A stretch of 64,000 bases of DNA. Source: Phoronis australis. Taxonomy: Eukaryota; Phoronida; Phoronidae. A model generated the notes under the pieces. That model ran no database searches. It saw nothing but the letters and a program-made list of their open reading frames with translations, and had not been told where the DNA came from. A program made the position numbers and the translations under genes. Shown here piece after piece: positions 1 through 11,900 of this stretch; position 1 is the stretch's first letter, and each line of letters opens with the position of its first letter. Where the stretch lies: NCBI GenBank assembly GCA_002633005.1, contig NMRA01000257.1, forward strand, positions 459,196 through 523,195, written 5' to 3'.

Positions 1-305
1 GACGGGACACTGCCGGGAATCAACACAGACGGAATGGCATCCTTCTTCAGGCGTTGTTTCGCAGGGACCTTCATCAGTTCAGCGTACAAATCCCTTTCGT
101 AACCGGAGGGCAGAAAGTGCTTGCCACACACACGATAATTCTCCACTGCTTTGTACGTTGCGTGGATGGGTAACGCTGCGTTCTTCACACGAACGAGCCA
201 AGTATGACGAAGTGTGGCATCCATCGGAAAGCGATGCAAAGGTACTCCCAAAGCGCGCGTGAGCCGATAATTAGTACATTCCGGTACGCAGCAACAGTGT
301 GGCAT
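1..305 (-). CDS. THAP-domain transposase, N-terminal part (partial)
   Basis: The reading frame starts at ATG 305-303 and stays open to the window edge, 101 codons. It encodes an apparently intact THAP zinc finger: MPHCCCVPEC at the N-terminus, then HRFPMD, the conserved Trp in RHTWL, and VCGKHFLPS giving the C-x2-H half of the C2CH site. THAP domains bind specific DNA and form the N-terminus of P-element-like and Kolobok transposases. The related copy at 46371 has a frameshift and has lost the third zinc ligand, so this is the better preserved one. A domesticated host gene cannot be excluded, but the flanking transposon end favours a transposase. Confidence 0.75.
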   Translation of the reverse strand, partial: MPHCCCVPECTNYRLTRALGVPLHRFPMDATLRHTWLVRVKNAALPIHATYKAVENYRVCGKHFLPSGYERDLYAELMKVPAKQRLKKDAIPSVLIPGSVP

Positions 306-574
306 GTTGACTGACTAGTAAATGAAAGCAAACGACGACGGAACTTTAAACAACCGAGGTAGAACAATGACTGACTCGGCAGCTCTCACCGTCAGACTAT
401 ATGAAAAGAAATTGGCGCGAAATGCTTGCCTCCTAAAACGTCACTTCCGCAGTAGCGGACGAGTAATTAATAAAATTACAAAAAGCTGTAATTAAGTGGA
501 AAATATGTCTAGGATAACCAACCAACCTTATTTTAGCTCAAAATGACATGGAAAAAGGTTGCCTTCGCCTTTAA
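1..574 (-). mobile_element. End of a THAP-domain (Kolobok-like) DNA transposon
   Basis: The terminal sequence ending in CTTCGCCTTTAA at 571-574, and about 330 bases inward from it, recur in inverted orientation at both ends of the element at 46101-47439. TTAA at the tip and an N-terminal THAP domain are hallmarks of the Kolobok superfamily (family knowledge). Only one end lies in the window; the rest runs off the left edge. It sits downstream of the visible eIF4E exons and so probably lies in an eIF4E intron or the 3' flank. The superfamily is inferred. Confidence 0.7.
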
Positions 575-919
575 ATAACTTTGAAATCTGCAGAATAAAC
601 CAAAATTTGCAACAGGTGAACGGGGTGACCACCCAGGGTCTTACTTGGTAATGATAACTTGAACATGTCAGACAGACATCACAATGTTCTGCCTTTGACG
701 ACAAAAATAATAAGTTTCATGCAGTCCAACAATTTACAAAGGCTAATGCATGTTAGGCCACAAACTGTCAGAACTTGTGACAGTTTATGCAGAGCTTAGG
801 AGCACAAAAACGACTCAGGTTTCTATTCTAACAACTTGTGCGTTTGTGGGGCTGCACAAACTGCTGTTTGCGCAGACCTTCGAAGCACATGTACTAGCTT
901 CGTTTTATGATAAACATAC

Positions 920-1033
920 CGTCTCCAACCAAAATTTGTCCAACTCCAGTGTTCTCTGTGATTTGTTTATCTTGATGAGCCAGCGTCCTCCCCTCTTGTT
1001 CCTTTCATCTTCCCACATAGGCTGAATGCCATC
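920..1033 (-). CDS. EIF4E: eIF4E exon: second cap-binding Trp and RGGRW
   Basis: The exon has 38 codons in phase 0 at both ends, an acceptor TTCAG before 1033 and a GTATGT donor at 919. It encodes DGIQPMWEDERNKRGGRWLI, then a lysine-containing loop and LDKFWLET. Trp and Glu of PMWE make the cap sandwich and contact the guanine. The following exon should lie left of position 1. Confidence 0.93.
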
Positions 1034-4000
1034 CTGAAAACACACAAGGTGAAGAACTTAAACTACCGACTACATATTCTTTCAGTGCAGCAACTCTTGC
1101 CACATTGTCAAATGTATACTAGAAACAAGGCTTGGTTTGGCAGCCTCACATTTCGTTTGGCAACATGTGAAGAATCTCAAATCACCACAAAGTTGCCACG
1201 CCCACCTCTAAACAATACATGCGCTCAAAATACTGCAGAATGTACACAGATGTGAGTCAAAATTGTCGTTTTGGAAAACAGACAAATAGACATCACAGTA
1301 TCTGTGAAAGCTTTGTTTACAATGTTCACAAGTTAACCGTTACTGTTTTTTTCATTTTACTAGGGTAATTCACTAACTCAAAACCTTAAACAGCAAAATC
1401 TGTACAAAGAGATCAGACTGAAGCCCGAGTTGAAAGGTTTTCTCTCTACATGTATTAATGGGTGGCTCACAATGAAATTTAAAAACCTTGAAAACCCTGT
1501 AGAATGGGACACATTTAATGCCAGTTTGCATGGAAAAATGGTATTGCACAATGGTATACTTTAGTCTTTTGCTACCAATATGAAAACAACATTTGAGCTA
1601 CACTTGGAATTCCTGGATTGTTATCTCAACTCCAAAATAGAATTACATCTAATCAAAAAAATCTGTGAAACCTTAAATTTGAACAGAGAGGTGATGAAAA
1701 CAGTGGACTAAGCAGACAATTGTACCATGCAGAGATCCAAAGACTAAATCTTCAACCTTCAACTCTGAGTAACTGGCTATGCCTGAGCCTTGGGTTAGTG
1801 TATATTTTATTTTCATGACAACACAGATTATACAACAATGTTTTCCACAAAATGCACATAATTACAAAAATGTATTCCAGGGGCCTCGATCACTCGAGTT
1901 TGGGGCTGAACTTCGGCCTATTCCCCTCTGAAAAATATCTAAAATTCATGTTAAATTGCCCTCATTAGGCCCTAAAATCCCCCTTGAGGTTCGAATCACA
2001 GGTTACAGCTCGCACAGGTTACAGTTTAATAAAGTACAAAAAGTTAGTTTTGGCTACTTGAGGCAGGGCCTATGAGGGCTTGCAACAGGGGTGGGGTGTG
2101 CTATTGATGGAGATGGGGAGGGGGGTAGAATTTTCTGCTCACCCCAAAAAATTCCCCTCTCAGAAGGCACATGCACCTTCCCCTTCGGGTGATGAAGGGC
2201 CCTGTATTCTCACGAGTATCAAATTAAGACACTGTTGATAAACTCAGTGAAACATTTAATAGACATTTTACATTAGCTTTATGGATAGATGAGGTCACAG
2301 CTGTTACCCATCACTGTGGTGGAGCCACTTGTTCATGTCGTATGATTGGCAGCTAGTGACCCCTGACAGGTCAGGTCAGCTGAGATGTACATAAACAACA
2401 TTGGCTGGATCACCACAAGCAGTGGCTACTGACAACTATAAACTGCAACCCAGATGTCCAGACATATCCATGTTATTAACCTGAATCAGATGGCAAGCCT
2501 GGTTTAACCCATTGCTGGAAGTGTGCTGGAAACCTAACACAGGGCAACAGGTCCAACTGAAACACGGCAGCTTCAAGTTGATGTAAGACCTCAGAAAAAT
2601 GTTGATATTTGTCAACACCATACCTCAGAATGGGATAGTGGGATCACATGATAATAAGCTCTATGCAAAGCTCTCTGAAACACATGAGGGGCTATCAAGA
2701 ATGGGACTTGTGTTATCTTTTTTACAAAAACCATATCATCGATGGTGTGCTGAAAAAGTCAAAACTGTGAATCTCGTAAAATCTTGCTTAACTCCAATTA
2801 CAAACAATTCGAAACCAATCAAAACGTTAAAAAAGAGCTTCAATTCCCCCACTTTCCATTTCCAGATTGATGTCGGAAAAACTTGTACACTGTACATGGC
2901 TAAACTTATTCACTGGCAAATTTTTAGGATTGCATTTCCCAGAGCCAAGTAAATTTTGAGAATACCATATAACATGGAGTGCAGTCAGTAACAACGCCCT
3001 ATAATCGGTATTTGTTAATGGATTCTAACGAAACTTTCAGGGTAATACGCACAAACATTGTCTTATGATATTTTGAAATCAAGACATCCATGTATAGAGG
3101 CAGGTATTCGTCAGGTTGAGTATTCAAGATTTTGGTTAAAAAAATTATCATCAGTCAGTGAAGCGTTTAGATGAAATTCGTATTGACTGCCCAGTACATA
3201 CATCTAACATCTCAAACTCAATTCAACATCATCAAGACTTGCAGGCCCATTATATCAAATGAGAGCAAAAGAAACCAATACAATTTGACATTAAATGGAA
3301 ATATATTTCCTGGCCGGTTTCTAGAATTTCATTATATTATAGGACACAACCTGCACACAGGGCCAAGATAACAGGAAAATATATCTACTTTTCAGACTAC
3401 ACTGTGAAATTTACTCTCAGAACCAGTGTTTCTACTACATACTCTGAAAGGGAAAATCTGCATTTTAAGCAGCCAAAGTCAACCATTGAAAAACTGAATT
3501 TAAAGTTTCCTGCAACCAATTCAACCCCCACAACTCTCCCGTATATTGAAATCCCCCTGATGAATGCTGCTATCGAACCACAATATACAGGTTACTTGAA
3601 GATTTACTTGAGCTTTCTGAATGTAATTTTCTCCGTTAAAATATTCGGAAAGATTGTTTTGTTGTTCCAAAAGCAAACAGACATGGCATTTGGCAGACAC
3701 AGCTTCACCACCTAAATGAGACCAACAATATCAACGGCAGTGAAAAGTTCATCTTACCTTGAACAAGGAATAATCACAACCTGAGGCCAGACGACTGGCT
3801 GGCTGAATATAGTTGTACAACCTACAAAAACACGAAAACAAAGATAAGTGTGCACCACATAACAAATGTTTCTTAGACAAGGAGTAGAGGATTTCAAAGC
3901 ATTGACTTTCTTACCAAAGATCTTTAACTGGTTGTGTACAATTCTTCTTCTTCTTCAGCGTTCTCGGTTGTGTACAATAAATTAACTGCAATTCCGACAG

Positions 4001-7000
4001 CCACAAACCGCTTTCCCATTAGGGGATCTTCGGTTTACCAAAGCTTCACTAAAACTCCGCTTACCTTTCCCACTAGACAGTGATATCGAAGTTATTGCAA
4101 TGGCAATTCAGTCATTGAAGTAGATACTATACGGCGCACTTCGTTCATACTCTCAAACGAATATCGAGTACTGAGTTCGAGGCTAACTGAAATTTGTTCT
4201 CCTGCCATTTATGAGTGATTGTGAAAATGATCAGAGTCGTTCTTCATCAGATATGCTTTCTTTTATTTATTTACGTGCGTCTATTGAGAGCACGTCCACT
4301 ATGCTAAAGTAACAAAGAACACATTCTGCAAGTCTCGCGTGATCATATATCGTTGCCGTGACCTCTCACCAACAACTTCAACGAAGCTTCGCTTTTAAAC
4401 CCATTTTCAGCAAAGTTTTGCTTGCAAATTAATTACTGGACTTGACCATTCCTAATCATTGAAACTTTGGTAAAAGTGAAGTTTCACCTCTAATGAGAAA
4501 GCGAGAATAGTGCTTGAACGACTGACACTTACTTGCCATGACATGCAACTTAATGGAGTTGTATCATAACTAGAAACCACGCTTTTCACAGACAATGGCA
4601 AACAGGTGCAATTCACAGAATCTGACTTCTTTCACGGAATGAGAAATTTCTAGTGAAATTCCTATACTTCAGCAGCAGATACAGACCATAATTCTAACAT
4701 TATTGGTTTTCAACTACCAAAAAGTATTAATCCGTTAAAGTCAACATATTCTGAGCACAAATTGATCGATAACTGTTTGGCAGCAGACGTTCCTTCTGAA
4801 GGTGGCGCTGTTCTTTTCCCGGTTTGGGGAAACAATAAAAAGGTATGTAGCACGTTATTTGTAAACTGAGTTTTGGCAAAAATCAGTGCTAAAAGTAAGA
4901 CAATTCCCAAATAATATCCATACTATTTTTCACTTAAAAATCAGTAAAATGTAATTTAACAAACCAGAACTACAAAAGAAAAAATTGTGTTTACTCAAAC
5001 GGATTCTGGTCTTTTTGAAAATACAAAACCAAGATTCTTAAACATTAGTTCTTTTCAAGTCTAGAGAAGTTATTTCTACTTTGAGCAGGGAACAAGAGGA
5101 GACGGATTTTTACAACAGCAAGCAGCCTAAATCAAAAGTTGCTCCATGCACTTTTAATGTGGTTGTACAACCAACAAGAGCAACGCAGAGCGTTGAAATG
5201 CGCCCACAATTGCACCGTATACGGTATCTTTCTAGGGTTGTTTATTGGTACCATAAAGTGGCCAGTAGAGGGCATATATGTAGTATGTTGTACTTTGCAA
5301 AATGGAAAGGCATGGTCATTGTCTCCTCAATAGGCTAGGGACAAAATGTGAGTGATCTTCATAATACAAGCACATCCTATACATCAGTTGCTTAAAGCAC
5401 CACAGAAACATAGAATTAAAAACAAATTTACCAACATACGAGATTAGCACAGCATTAGAATGCCAGAAACAAATTTCCACTTGGAACTTTTCCTTCATAG
5501 TCACGAAGTAACACAAAGTATACACCTGAAGTCCTATGAAAATACAGAAGTCAATGTGAAATACTTAAATTGCCACTAGAGGCATACCGGTAGTCAGAAT
5601 CATCCTAAAGTCGTCATCGTCCGTTGTCAACATCACATAAATACACTTGCTAAATTTAGTAAAGATCCTGCAAACGGTTTGGGAGATACAGCTATGGGCG
5701 CAAAAAAAAAACTGCCACTAGGAGGCGCCACAGTAATCAAAGTCATAGGAAATTCAGCGTCAACCGTCCTCTTCATAGTAAGAACATACATGCCAATTTT
5801 CACAATCATACTTAGAGCGGTTTGGTTGATAGAGGGGTGGACGCCAAAAAACAGACTAAAGAACAGTAAAAATGGCCACTAGGTGGCGCAAACTATGTCG
5901 AATCCATCTGAAAACGGGAGGATAGCGTCATCTCACTAATAGGTGCTTACATACCAAATTTCATGAAAATCCGTTCAGGACTTTTGAAGATACAAAGGTA
6001 AGCGTAAAAAACTAAAATTGCCACTAGGGGGCACACCGGTAGTCGGATCCGTCCCAAAGTTCGCACATGCCGTCCCATTCATGAATGGAACATATGTGCC
6101 ACATTTCATGAACATATGTCAAAGGGTTTTGGAGATAGAGCAGCGGACGCCGGACGCCAGACGCCGGACGCCAGACGCCGGACGGACGGACGGAGATGAC
6201 GGCATAATGCGTCCACATATAAATATGTGGGCGCATAACAAAGCAATAATTATACACCATGGTTAACATACCAAAGGAGCCAAAGGAGCAGGCAGAACAG
6301 GAATGGATAAACAGAGTTCAGAAAACACATGGTGAAACTTTTCAAACTTAGGACACAACATGGAAGAGAAGCGAAATTTTGATTTTTTTATTATTTGTCA
6401 TAAAAGACAAGTTGTCAAATCAACACTTTACTATTTTGTCACTGCTACGTTTTGCAACAAAGCTAACATCAAACAATAGTTTAGAAAAAATGTGGATAAT
6501 CACGGCAATGTCAGAAGCTGACGAAAAGTGGGCAACCTCAGCAAGTATTTTTGTCAGAAATTAATCTGTCAAATATTTCACCTTATAAATGTTCAACTGT
6601 TCTTCATATACTTAAAATGATGAATAAGATATATCTTCCACGTCAGACAAGCACTGTAAAAACTGAACTGACAAAACAAGCAAAGTGTCTGAACATCAAT
6701 TTCCAGACAAATATTTGTTAAAAGCATATGGTCTTTGAGTGAAACAGCCTAAACAGGCTTGCATGCATGTGATACATTTGTCTATTCCAAGCTCCGTATT
6801 CACTTGCAACAGACTTGCAAGCATGTCGAAAATTCGTCTACTTCAAGCTCCATATTACTTACGCCCAAAAGTCTTCTATCGTATCAAACGTAGTGATAAC
6901 TTTCAGGTTTTCAGCCCAGTCTTTGGATTTGTCATTTTTAAAGTACCACAGAGCCCATCTGTTCTCCAGCGGGTGTTTCACATGTAGTTCTTGTGCCAAA

Positions 7001-7071
7001 ACAGCGGATTCACCTTCTTCAGTGTCAGAGTTCTCTACTTCAAGATCATCACAAACTGTGTCTATCTGCAA
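920..7071 (-). CDS. EIF4E: Eukaryotic translation initiation factor 4E (partial gene, three exons)
   Basis: eIF4E binds the m7G cap of mRNA and recruits eIF4G to start translation in the cytoplasm. Three minus-strand exons, at 6863-7071, 3758-3821 and 920-1033, join in phase (209, 64 and 114 nt). They cover an acidic N-terminus, HPLENRWALWYFKNDKSKDW (cap-stacking Trp, human W56), TIEDFWA (eIF4G/4E-BP binding, human W73), the GCDYSLFK segment, GIQPMWED (second cap-stacking Trp and the Glu, human W102/E103), then RGGRWLI and DKFWLET. The last exons (from LLCLIGE onward in other animals) are not in the window, and no first exon was found. All key residues visible are conserved, so the gene looks functional. 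It runs opposite to FIGNL1. Confidence 0.93.
1034..3757. other. eIF4E intron
   Basis: An AT-rich intron between two eIF4E exons. Apart from short chance frames I see no conserved coding sequence and no recognisable mobile element. Confidence 0.6.
3758..3821 (-). CDS. EIF4E: eIF4E exon: LYNYIQ...GCDYSLFK segment
   Basis: This 64-nt exon encodes LYNYIQPASRLASGCDYSLF and a final Lys. It starts after TGTAG (AG at 3823-3822) and ends before GTAAGA at 3757. Its first base completes the Ala codon of DFWA and it ends in phase 0. The sequence is typical of class I eIF4E. Confidence 0.93.
5560..6235 (+). repeat. Dispersed repeat with CTCF-like cores every ~150 bp
   Basis: Units of about 140-160 bp each carry a core of the form GCCACTAGGNGGC near 5571, 5711, 5873 and 6018, followed by text such as TTTCATGAAAATCCGTT. 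The block ends in GGAGATAGAGC plus a GGACGCC-type microsatellite and a short inverted repeat (CCACATATAAATATGTGG). The same family is at 59600-60412 in this orientation, and in reverse at 26540-27040 and 33270-34170. It lies in the 3.8-6.8 kb intron of eIF4E. The element class is unknown. Confidence 0.7.
6143..6196. repeat. GGACGCC/GGAC microsatellite
   Basis: Imperfect tandem copies of CGGACGC and CAGACGC followed by GGAC units, marking the 3' tail of the surrounding repeat. Confidence 0.85.
6863..7071 (-). CDS. EIF4E: eIF4E exon: acidic N-terminus and first half of cap pocket
   Basis: The exon is bounded by a TACAG acceptor (AG at 7073-7072; another in-frame AG lies six bases on, giving a start at 7065) and a GTAAGT donor at 6862. 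The acidic stretch ENSDTEEGES precedes the conserved fold, which starts at HPLENRWALW. The exon ends two bases into the Ala codon of DFWA, and the next exon supplies the third base. Confidence 0.93.
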
Positions 7072-7589
7072 CTGTAAACAATAAATGTTCAAGTGTCTTC
7101 ACACCAGCAAATGCACCAATGACCAGTCACTTTCAGCACTGTCAACAGGCACAGTTAACAACACATCATCTGTGACAGTACTAGACTAAGAGACACTGGG
7201 CACAGGCACTAGTGCATGTTGTTCTTCCCACCTGTTGTATGGTCCCAGTTTTGGCCGTATCAGCGGCCCACTCAAGCCTGTGTATTCACACACAGCCTAA
7301 CAATGATTGAGAAACTCCACGAGACACATGAAAATCTTGAGCCATGCTTTACAAGTCCCAATTTATTCTGGTGCACATTTTGTAAGAAGCCAAATGACAG
7401 AAACAGTAAATTAACAAATATTTATTTTTCGTTATTTTATCGAGAAATATGGTAGTGACATCACCAGAAGACTATCTCCTGTAAAAAAGGTGGAACTTTA
7501 CCATAGTTGAATCAATAAGTTTAGAGTTAAATAAAGGTTACAAGAAGCAGCAACTCAAAGTTTGGACTTGTGCCGACACAGAAGCAGGA

Positions 7590-7731
7590 CAGAGTTCAAT
7601 AACTGTCTCGCAACGAGAAAAATCGAGCCAAAATCATGTGTTCTCATTTAAAATACACGGCAATATCTTGCGTAATCTGGAAAAGTCCTGCTTTTCTAGG
7701 GAGGTCTTAGCGGTACTGAACTCTACACTGG
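7590..7731. mobile_element. Short inverted-repeat element (MITE family A)
   Basis: The 142-bp element starts CAGAGTTCAATAACTGT and ends in the near reverse complement, GTACTGAACTCTACACTGG. The interior shares the block TGTTCTCATTTAAAATACA and GCAATATCT with the copy at 29886-30020 and, more loosely, with 19106. It encodes nothing. Confidence 0.7.
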
Positions 7732-8624
7732 TCTCTGTTAACCAAGGCCGATTTCCTGACAACATAGCACAGTAAGGAATACTACTGAGTAGGGTAGTCG
7801 TCTTGTCTGCTCAATGTGATAGGCTCTGGTTGTTATTTTATCACCAGAGACCTCAACAAACCAAAACAAGCAGTTACACTCCACAAACATTCAACAGTGT
7901 AACGGGTCAATCGGACGTCATTTTCAAAATTAAGATTACGTAGATACCTAGAAAAATGTCCAAATTTGTTTCATATCGGGACATAAAATCTCAGAAATGA
8001 TTTATATGAAACATGCATGCAGAGCTTGATTGGTCAACCAGCAGGTTGCCAAAGTGACCTCAGATTTTATTTAGCAACCTAGAAAAACTCCCATATCAGA
8101 GTATACACTTAAAATACTAGTTTGGCTAAAATCGAAAGAACCCGCCCGTATACATCAGACCAGAAGCTGGGCTTATGGCAAGATATTAGGCCTAAAAGGG
8201 GAAATTGGTCGACAACAAGTACATGGGGCATTCCTAATTTCCCACTCCATTTAAAACCGGTCATCTTGGGTGCACCAGTGGACAATTGCAGAGTCCACTG
8301 GCTTTCATTTCAGGTATCTTGTTTCTTTCAATTTATGTTTGATGACCTGGGAATTTTNCCCCCCCCGTAACCGTTACAGACACTATGCTTTATCCACAGT
8401 CTTACAAAACACTGATACAGAAGGGATATGTTCCACTTTCACATGAGAGGCGATCACACACGTTAATCTTTATGAAAAAATCAACTGCTGCATAAAATGA
8501 AATGATAATTCAGGAAACAGAACATTTATTTCAGAATGAAACTTGCTCATGCTATTGATGACCATGTTTTGCTAAGACAAAGTAGAGTTGCATATTGAAC
8601 ACATTCATTACTTATTGAGGTTGG

Positions 8625-8987
8625 TTTTCTAAGAAATTTCATGTCTGTAACCTTGAAACACCTAATAATTCTTCTTCATGAAATTAGTGTAATCTACTTT
8701 GCAAGATGAATATATTGTTACGGACACTCTTGATATGTTTAACCTTTTCAACCAAATTAAATTGAACCAAATTGAAGACAGCTCAAAATATAAGTTAGTT
8801 TTCTAAGAAATTTCATTTCTGTAAACACTGAAATAATAAATCATCATGAATCTAATGTAATCTACTTTGCTTGACAAATATTTTGTTACAGAAACTCTGA
8901 TATGTTCACCCTTTTCAAACAAAGTAAATGTGTACCAAATTGAAGACAGGCTCAAAATGTAGCTAAGTTTTCTAAGAAATTTCACAT
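8625..8987. repeat. 170-bp tandem repeat, just over two copies
   Basis: TTTTCTAAGAAATTTCA recurs at about 8627, 8799 and 8969. Each full unit continues with a shared AATCTACTTTGC block and ends in CAAATTGAAGACAG plus CTCAAAAT. The copies differ by many substitutions. Confidence 0.75.
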
Positions 8988-11900
8988 CATACCTCAAATT
9001 TAGAGACAAGCAATTACACCTTGCCGCTAATCTCCTGACATGTTTTATTTGACTGTTGCACAAGAGCCAGACACGTTTATCTGAATCAAGAGTTCAGGAT
9101 TCACATGTTGACTGTCCCTAATAATGTTGTGCTGCAAACCAGTACTTGACATAGATATTGTTTGCATTGCACTTCCACATAATGAGTAAAACCTGCATCA
9201 GACAAACATGGAAAAACAGGTCATTCAAATAGTTTCACATGACCCTACTATGGATTTCTAAAACTTTAGAAATGAGTAACACGGGTTTTCAAAACTGCAA
9301 CGAGGCGGATCCTTCAGAAAAACAAACTTGTTGTGACAGAGTGGTTCATGGCTGGCAAGTCTTGGTAAGCGCCAATTACATAACTGTGGTGAAAACTTGT
9401 ACATGTGATGCTACCAATGTAGATGGCAAGCAAGACTCAAAAATTTAGTTTCCACGCTTTTACCATTTTGAAAATAACTATAACAAAATTATTTCTAATG
9501 ATGCTCTGAAAATTCTAGTCACTCAGCAACTTTTTTTGGACTGGTGACTGGGTGAATGGCTAAGCATATTTTTGCATGACTCAAATTAGTTTACCCAATT
9601 GATCTTTTGCGTAAACACACAACCTGCCTGCGTTCCAAAAACTTCATTTTCAAATATTCATGTTTGGGTTTCTGCCTAGCCACCCCCATACCTAACTTTC
9701 GATTTACCCAATCTAAGTGCACTGAACCAGGACGAGCACAGTAAACTATTGTACACTTCCTGCTTTACAATAGGAAGTGATAACAAAGTATTGTTCAAAT
9801 CTGCAACAATGAAAAACTATTAATCATGAGTCCATGAGTGGGAGATCATACCACCTTCAGTAAGTAACCATCAGCAGATAAGAACAAAAATTAGACATAA
9901 TTGGCATCTAACAACAGAAGTTTCATATCAGTGCTCGATTCAGCTTGTCAATGCGACTTCAGATTGTCTTTGTCGACCTGGGAAAAATGTCAAGTCGTCA
10001 CAAGTAGATAAGCCAGCCAATAATTCACCTGAAATTTGCTTCAAAGATAGGGGTGGCTCCCAAACTTTAAATTAATAACATTTTCCTAGATTTACCGTAA
10101 TACCTTTTCTTTACAATTTTTCCACTTATTTCGTGACATCAGAACATTTACCACCGACAACAGTTAGCACATATCAAGCATGTGTTCAAATCACAACAGG
10201 GAGTAAACAGGTGGAAGTCAGAATAGTTTGGCAAAAATCAGGTAAGGTCAAACCAGAAAGCACGCGCCTTCAGTATTCCCGACCATCTGCGTTCTCCATT
10301 GGTGACAGTCGTGAATAACTTATGAACTCTAGTAAACATTGTGGTAGGTCGATTTGGGGACTCCTTTTGCATGACGGAATAACGTCTGTGTTGGATCTTT
10401 GGATTGGACGATGTAAACAAACTGGAGTGCCTAGTGCATGGTGTATATTTACAGGAGAAATGAAATAGGTATGCGTAACGCTTAATATTGGTAACAGCGA
10501 CAATTTCTAAATTTTTTTGTTGGACAATTCCCAACCTCATTGTTCATTTGCCGACATGGGATTTTTGCTAAGTTGCATATGGCGAGTTGGCATTAAGCTA
10601 AACGTCGAGTACTGACGTATAACAAAAATGTCCATAGCGCATAGCGTGGAAAAATTGAAAAAATATATACCGGTATGATTCATGACAACATCAGGCAAAT
10701 GACCGTCGACCTCACTGGTCACCACAAATGTGTGAAATTTTAGAATTCAGGCATGATATCCAAAAATATGTGGTTGTAGTTACCCAAAGAAATCACACCT
10801 TTAACGACTAGGTTATCAGGTTTTCAGAGCAGACTTGGCTATTTCGAAATGCGAGTTTTGTGTTTGTAAAATACTAAAAATAACACAAGCTACTTAAAAT
10901 CCCGAAGAAAAAACTAGATATTTTAAGCATTTTATTTTCACAGGTTTCTTATCCCACACAGTCCCTTGCTAGAGGAAAAAAACATGGTTATGGTGCCCTA
11001 GTTTGTCTGGTAACAGGTCAGCAGACAGACACACGATAGGATATTGGTAAGATCAGGAAATGATCAGTGCCCACACAAGTGCCTCTGGAAACCAGCATAT
11101 ATTTGAAGTCATGTGACAGTTGGTGACCACAAGCATACCAGGGGATGTAGGCCTAATCGTGGCAGAAAGAACTGCATTCAACAAGTTATGTCAATGGCTT
11201 TGATGTGCTCCAAACATTAAACCCTTTCATAAAATTACTTCAGTATATAATCTAGGATTGAAAAACAACTGAGACACACCGATGAGATATGTGACTGAAT
11301 ATTTATTGGTCACTGACACGTTGTAAGAAAGAAGTTATGTCCAAATAATTACAGAAATCATGACTATAGCTGGCTATCAGGTTTTCATGTACCACGCAAC
11401 TAAATGGACAACCCGACTCAAATTTAGACATCCTGCCTTGAACACCTTGTTCAACAATTGGATACATACAAGTAAAGGAAGCAAGTTAGCATTGGTGCCT
11501 TTGATCTTTCTAACAGGAGCTCTGGTGTTCTTTGCTTATGTAGGAAAAATGTTAGTTCAGATAAAATTAACTTTATTGCAAACTTGTGTCATCGCAGAAA
11601 AATTCTGAAATTTTGACTTGGGATTGTAAAAATGCAGTTACATGACAATGGTCATAGACACTTCGAGAAACAGGGAAAGTCATTTTGAACACCCTATTTT
11701 GAAATCCTGGATGAACCCTATTTGGTCGGATAGTCCATAATTCCTAAATTCAGTAAACATGAGGGACATTCCAGGAAGGTGGATTGTAATCAAGCTTTCT
11801 GTCCATTTCTATGGAGTGCTCAAGCCATCAGGCCTATTGACACATATGTCAAGATGATGGAAGCATAACAGCCTCACATACTGACAATCATTCAGCAAGC

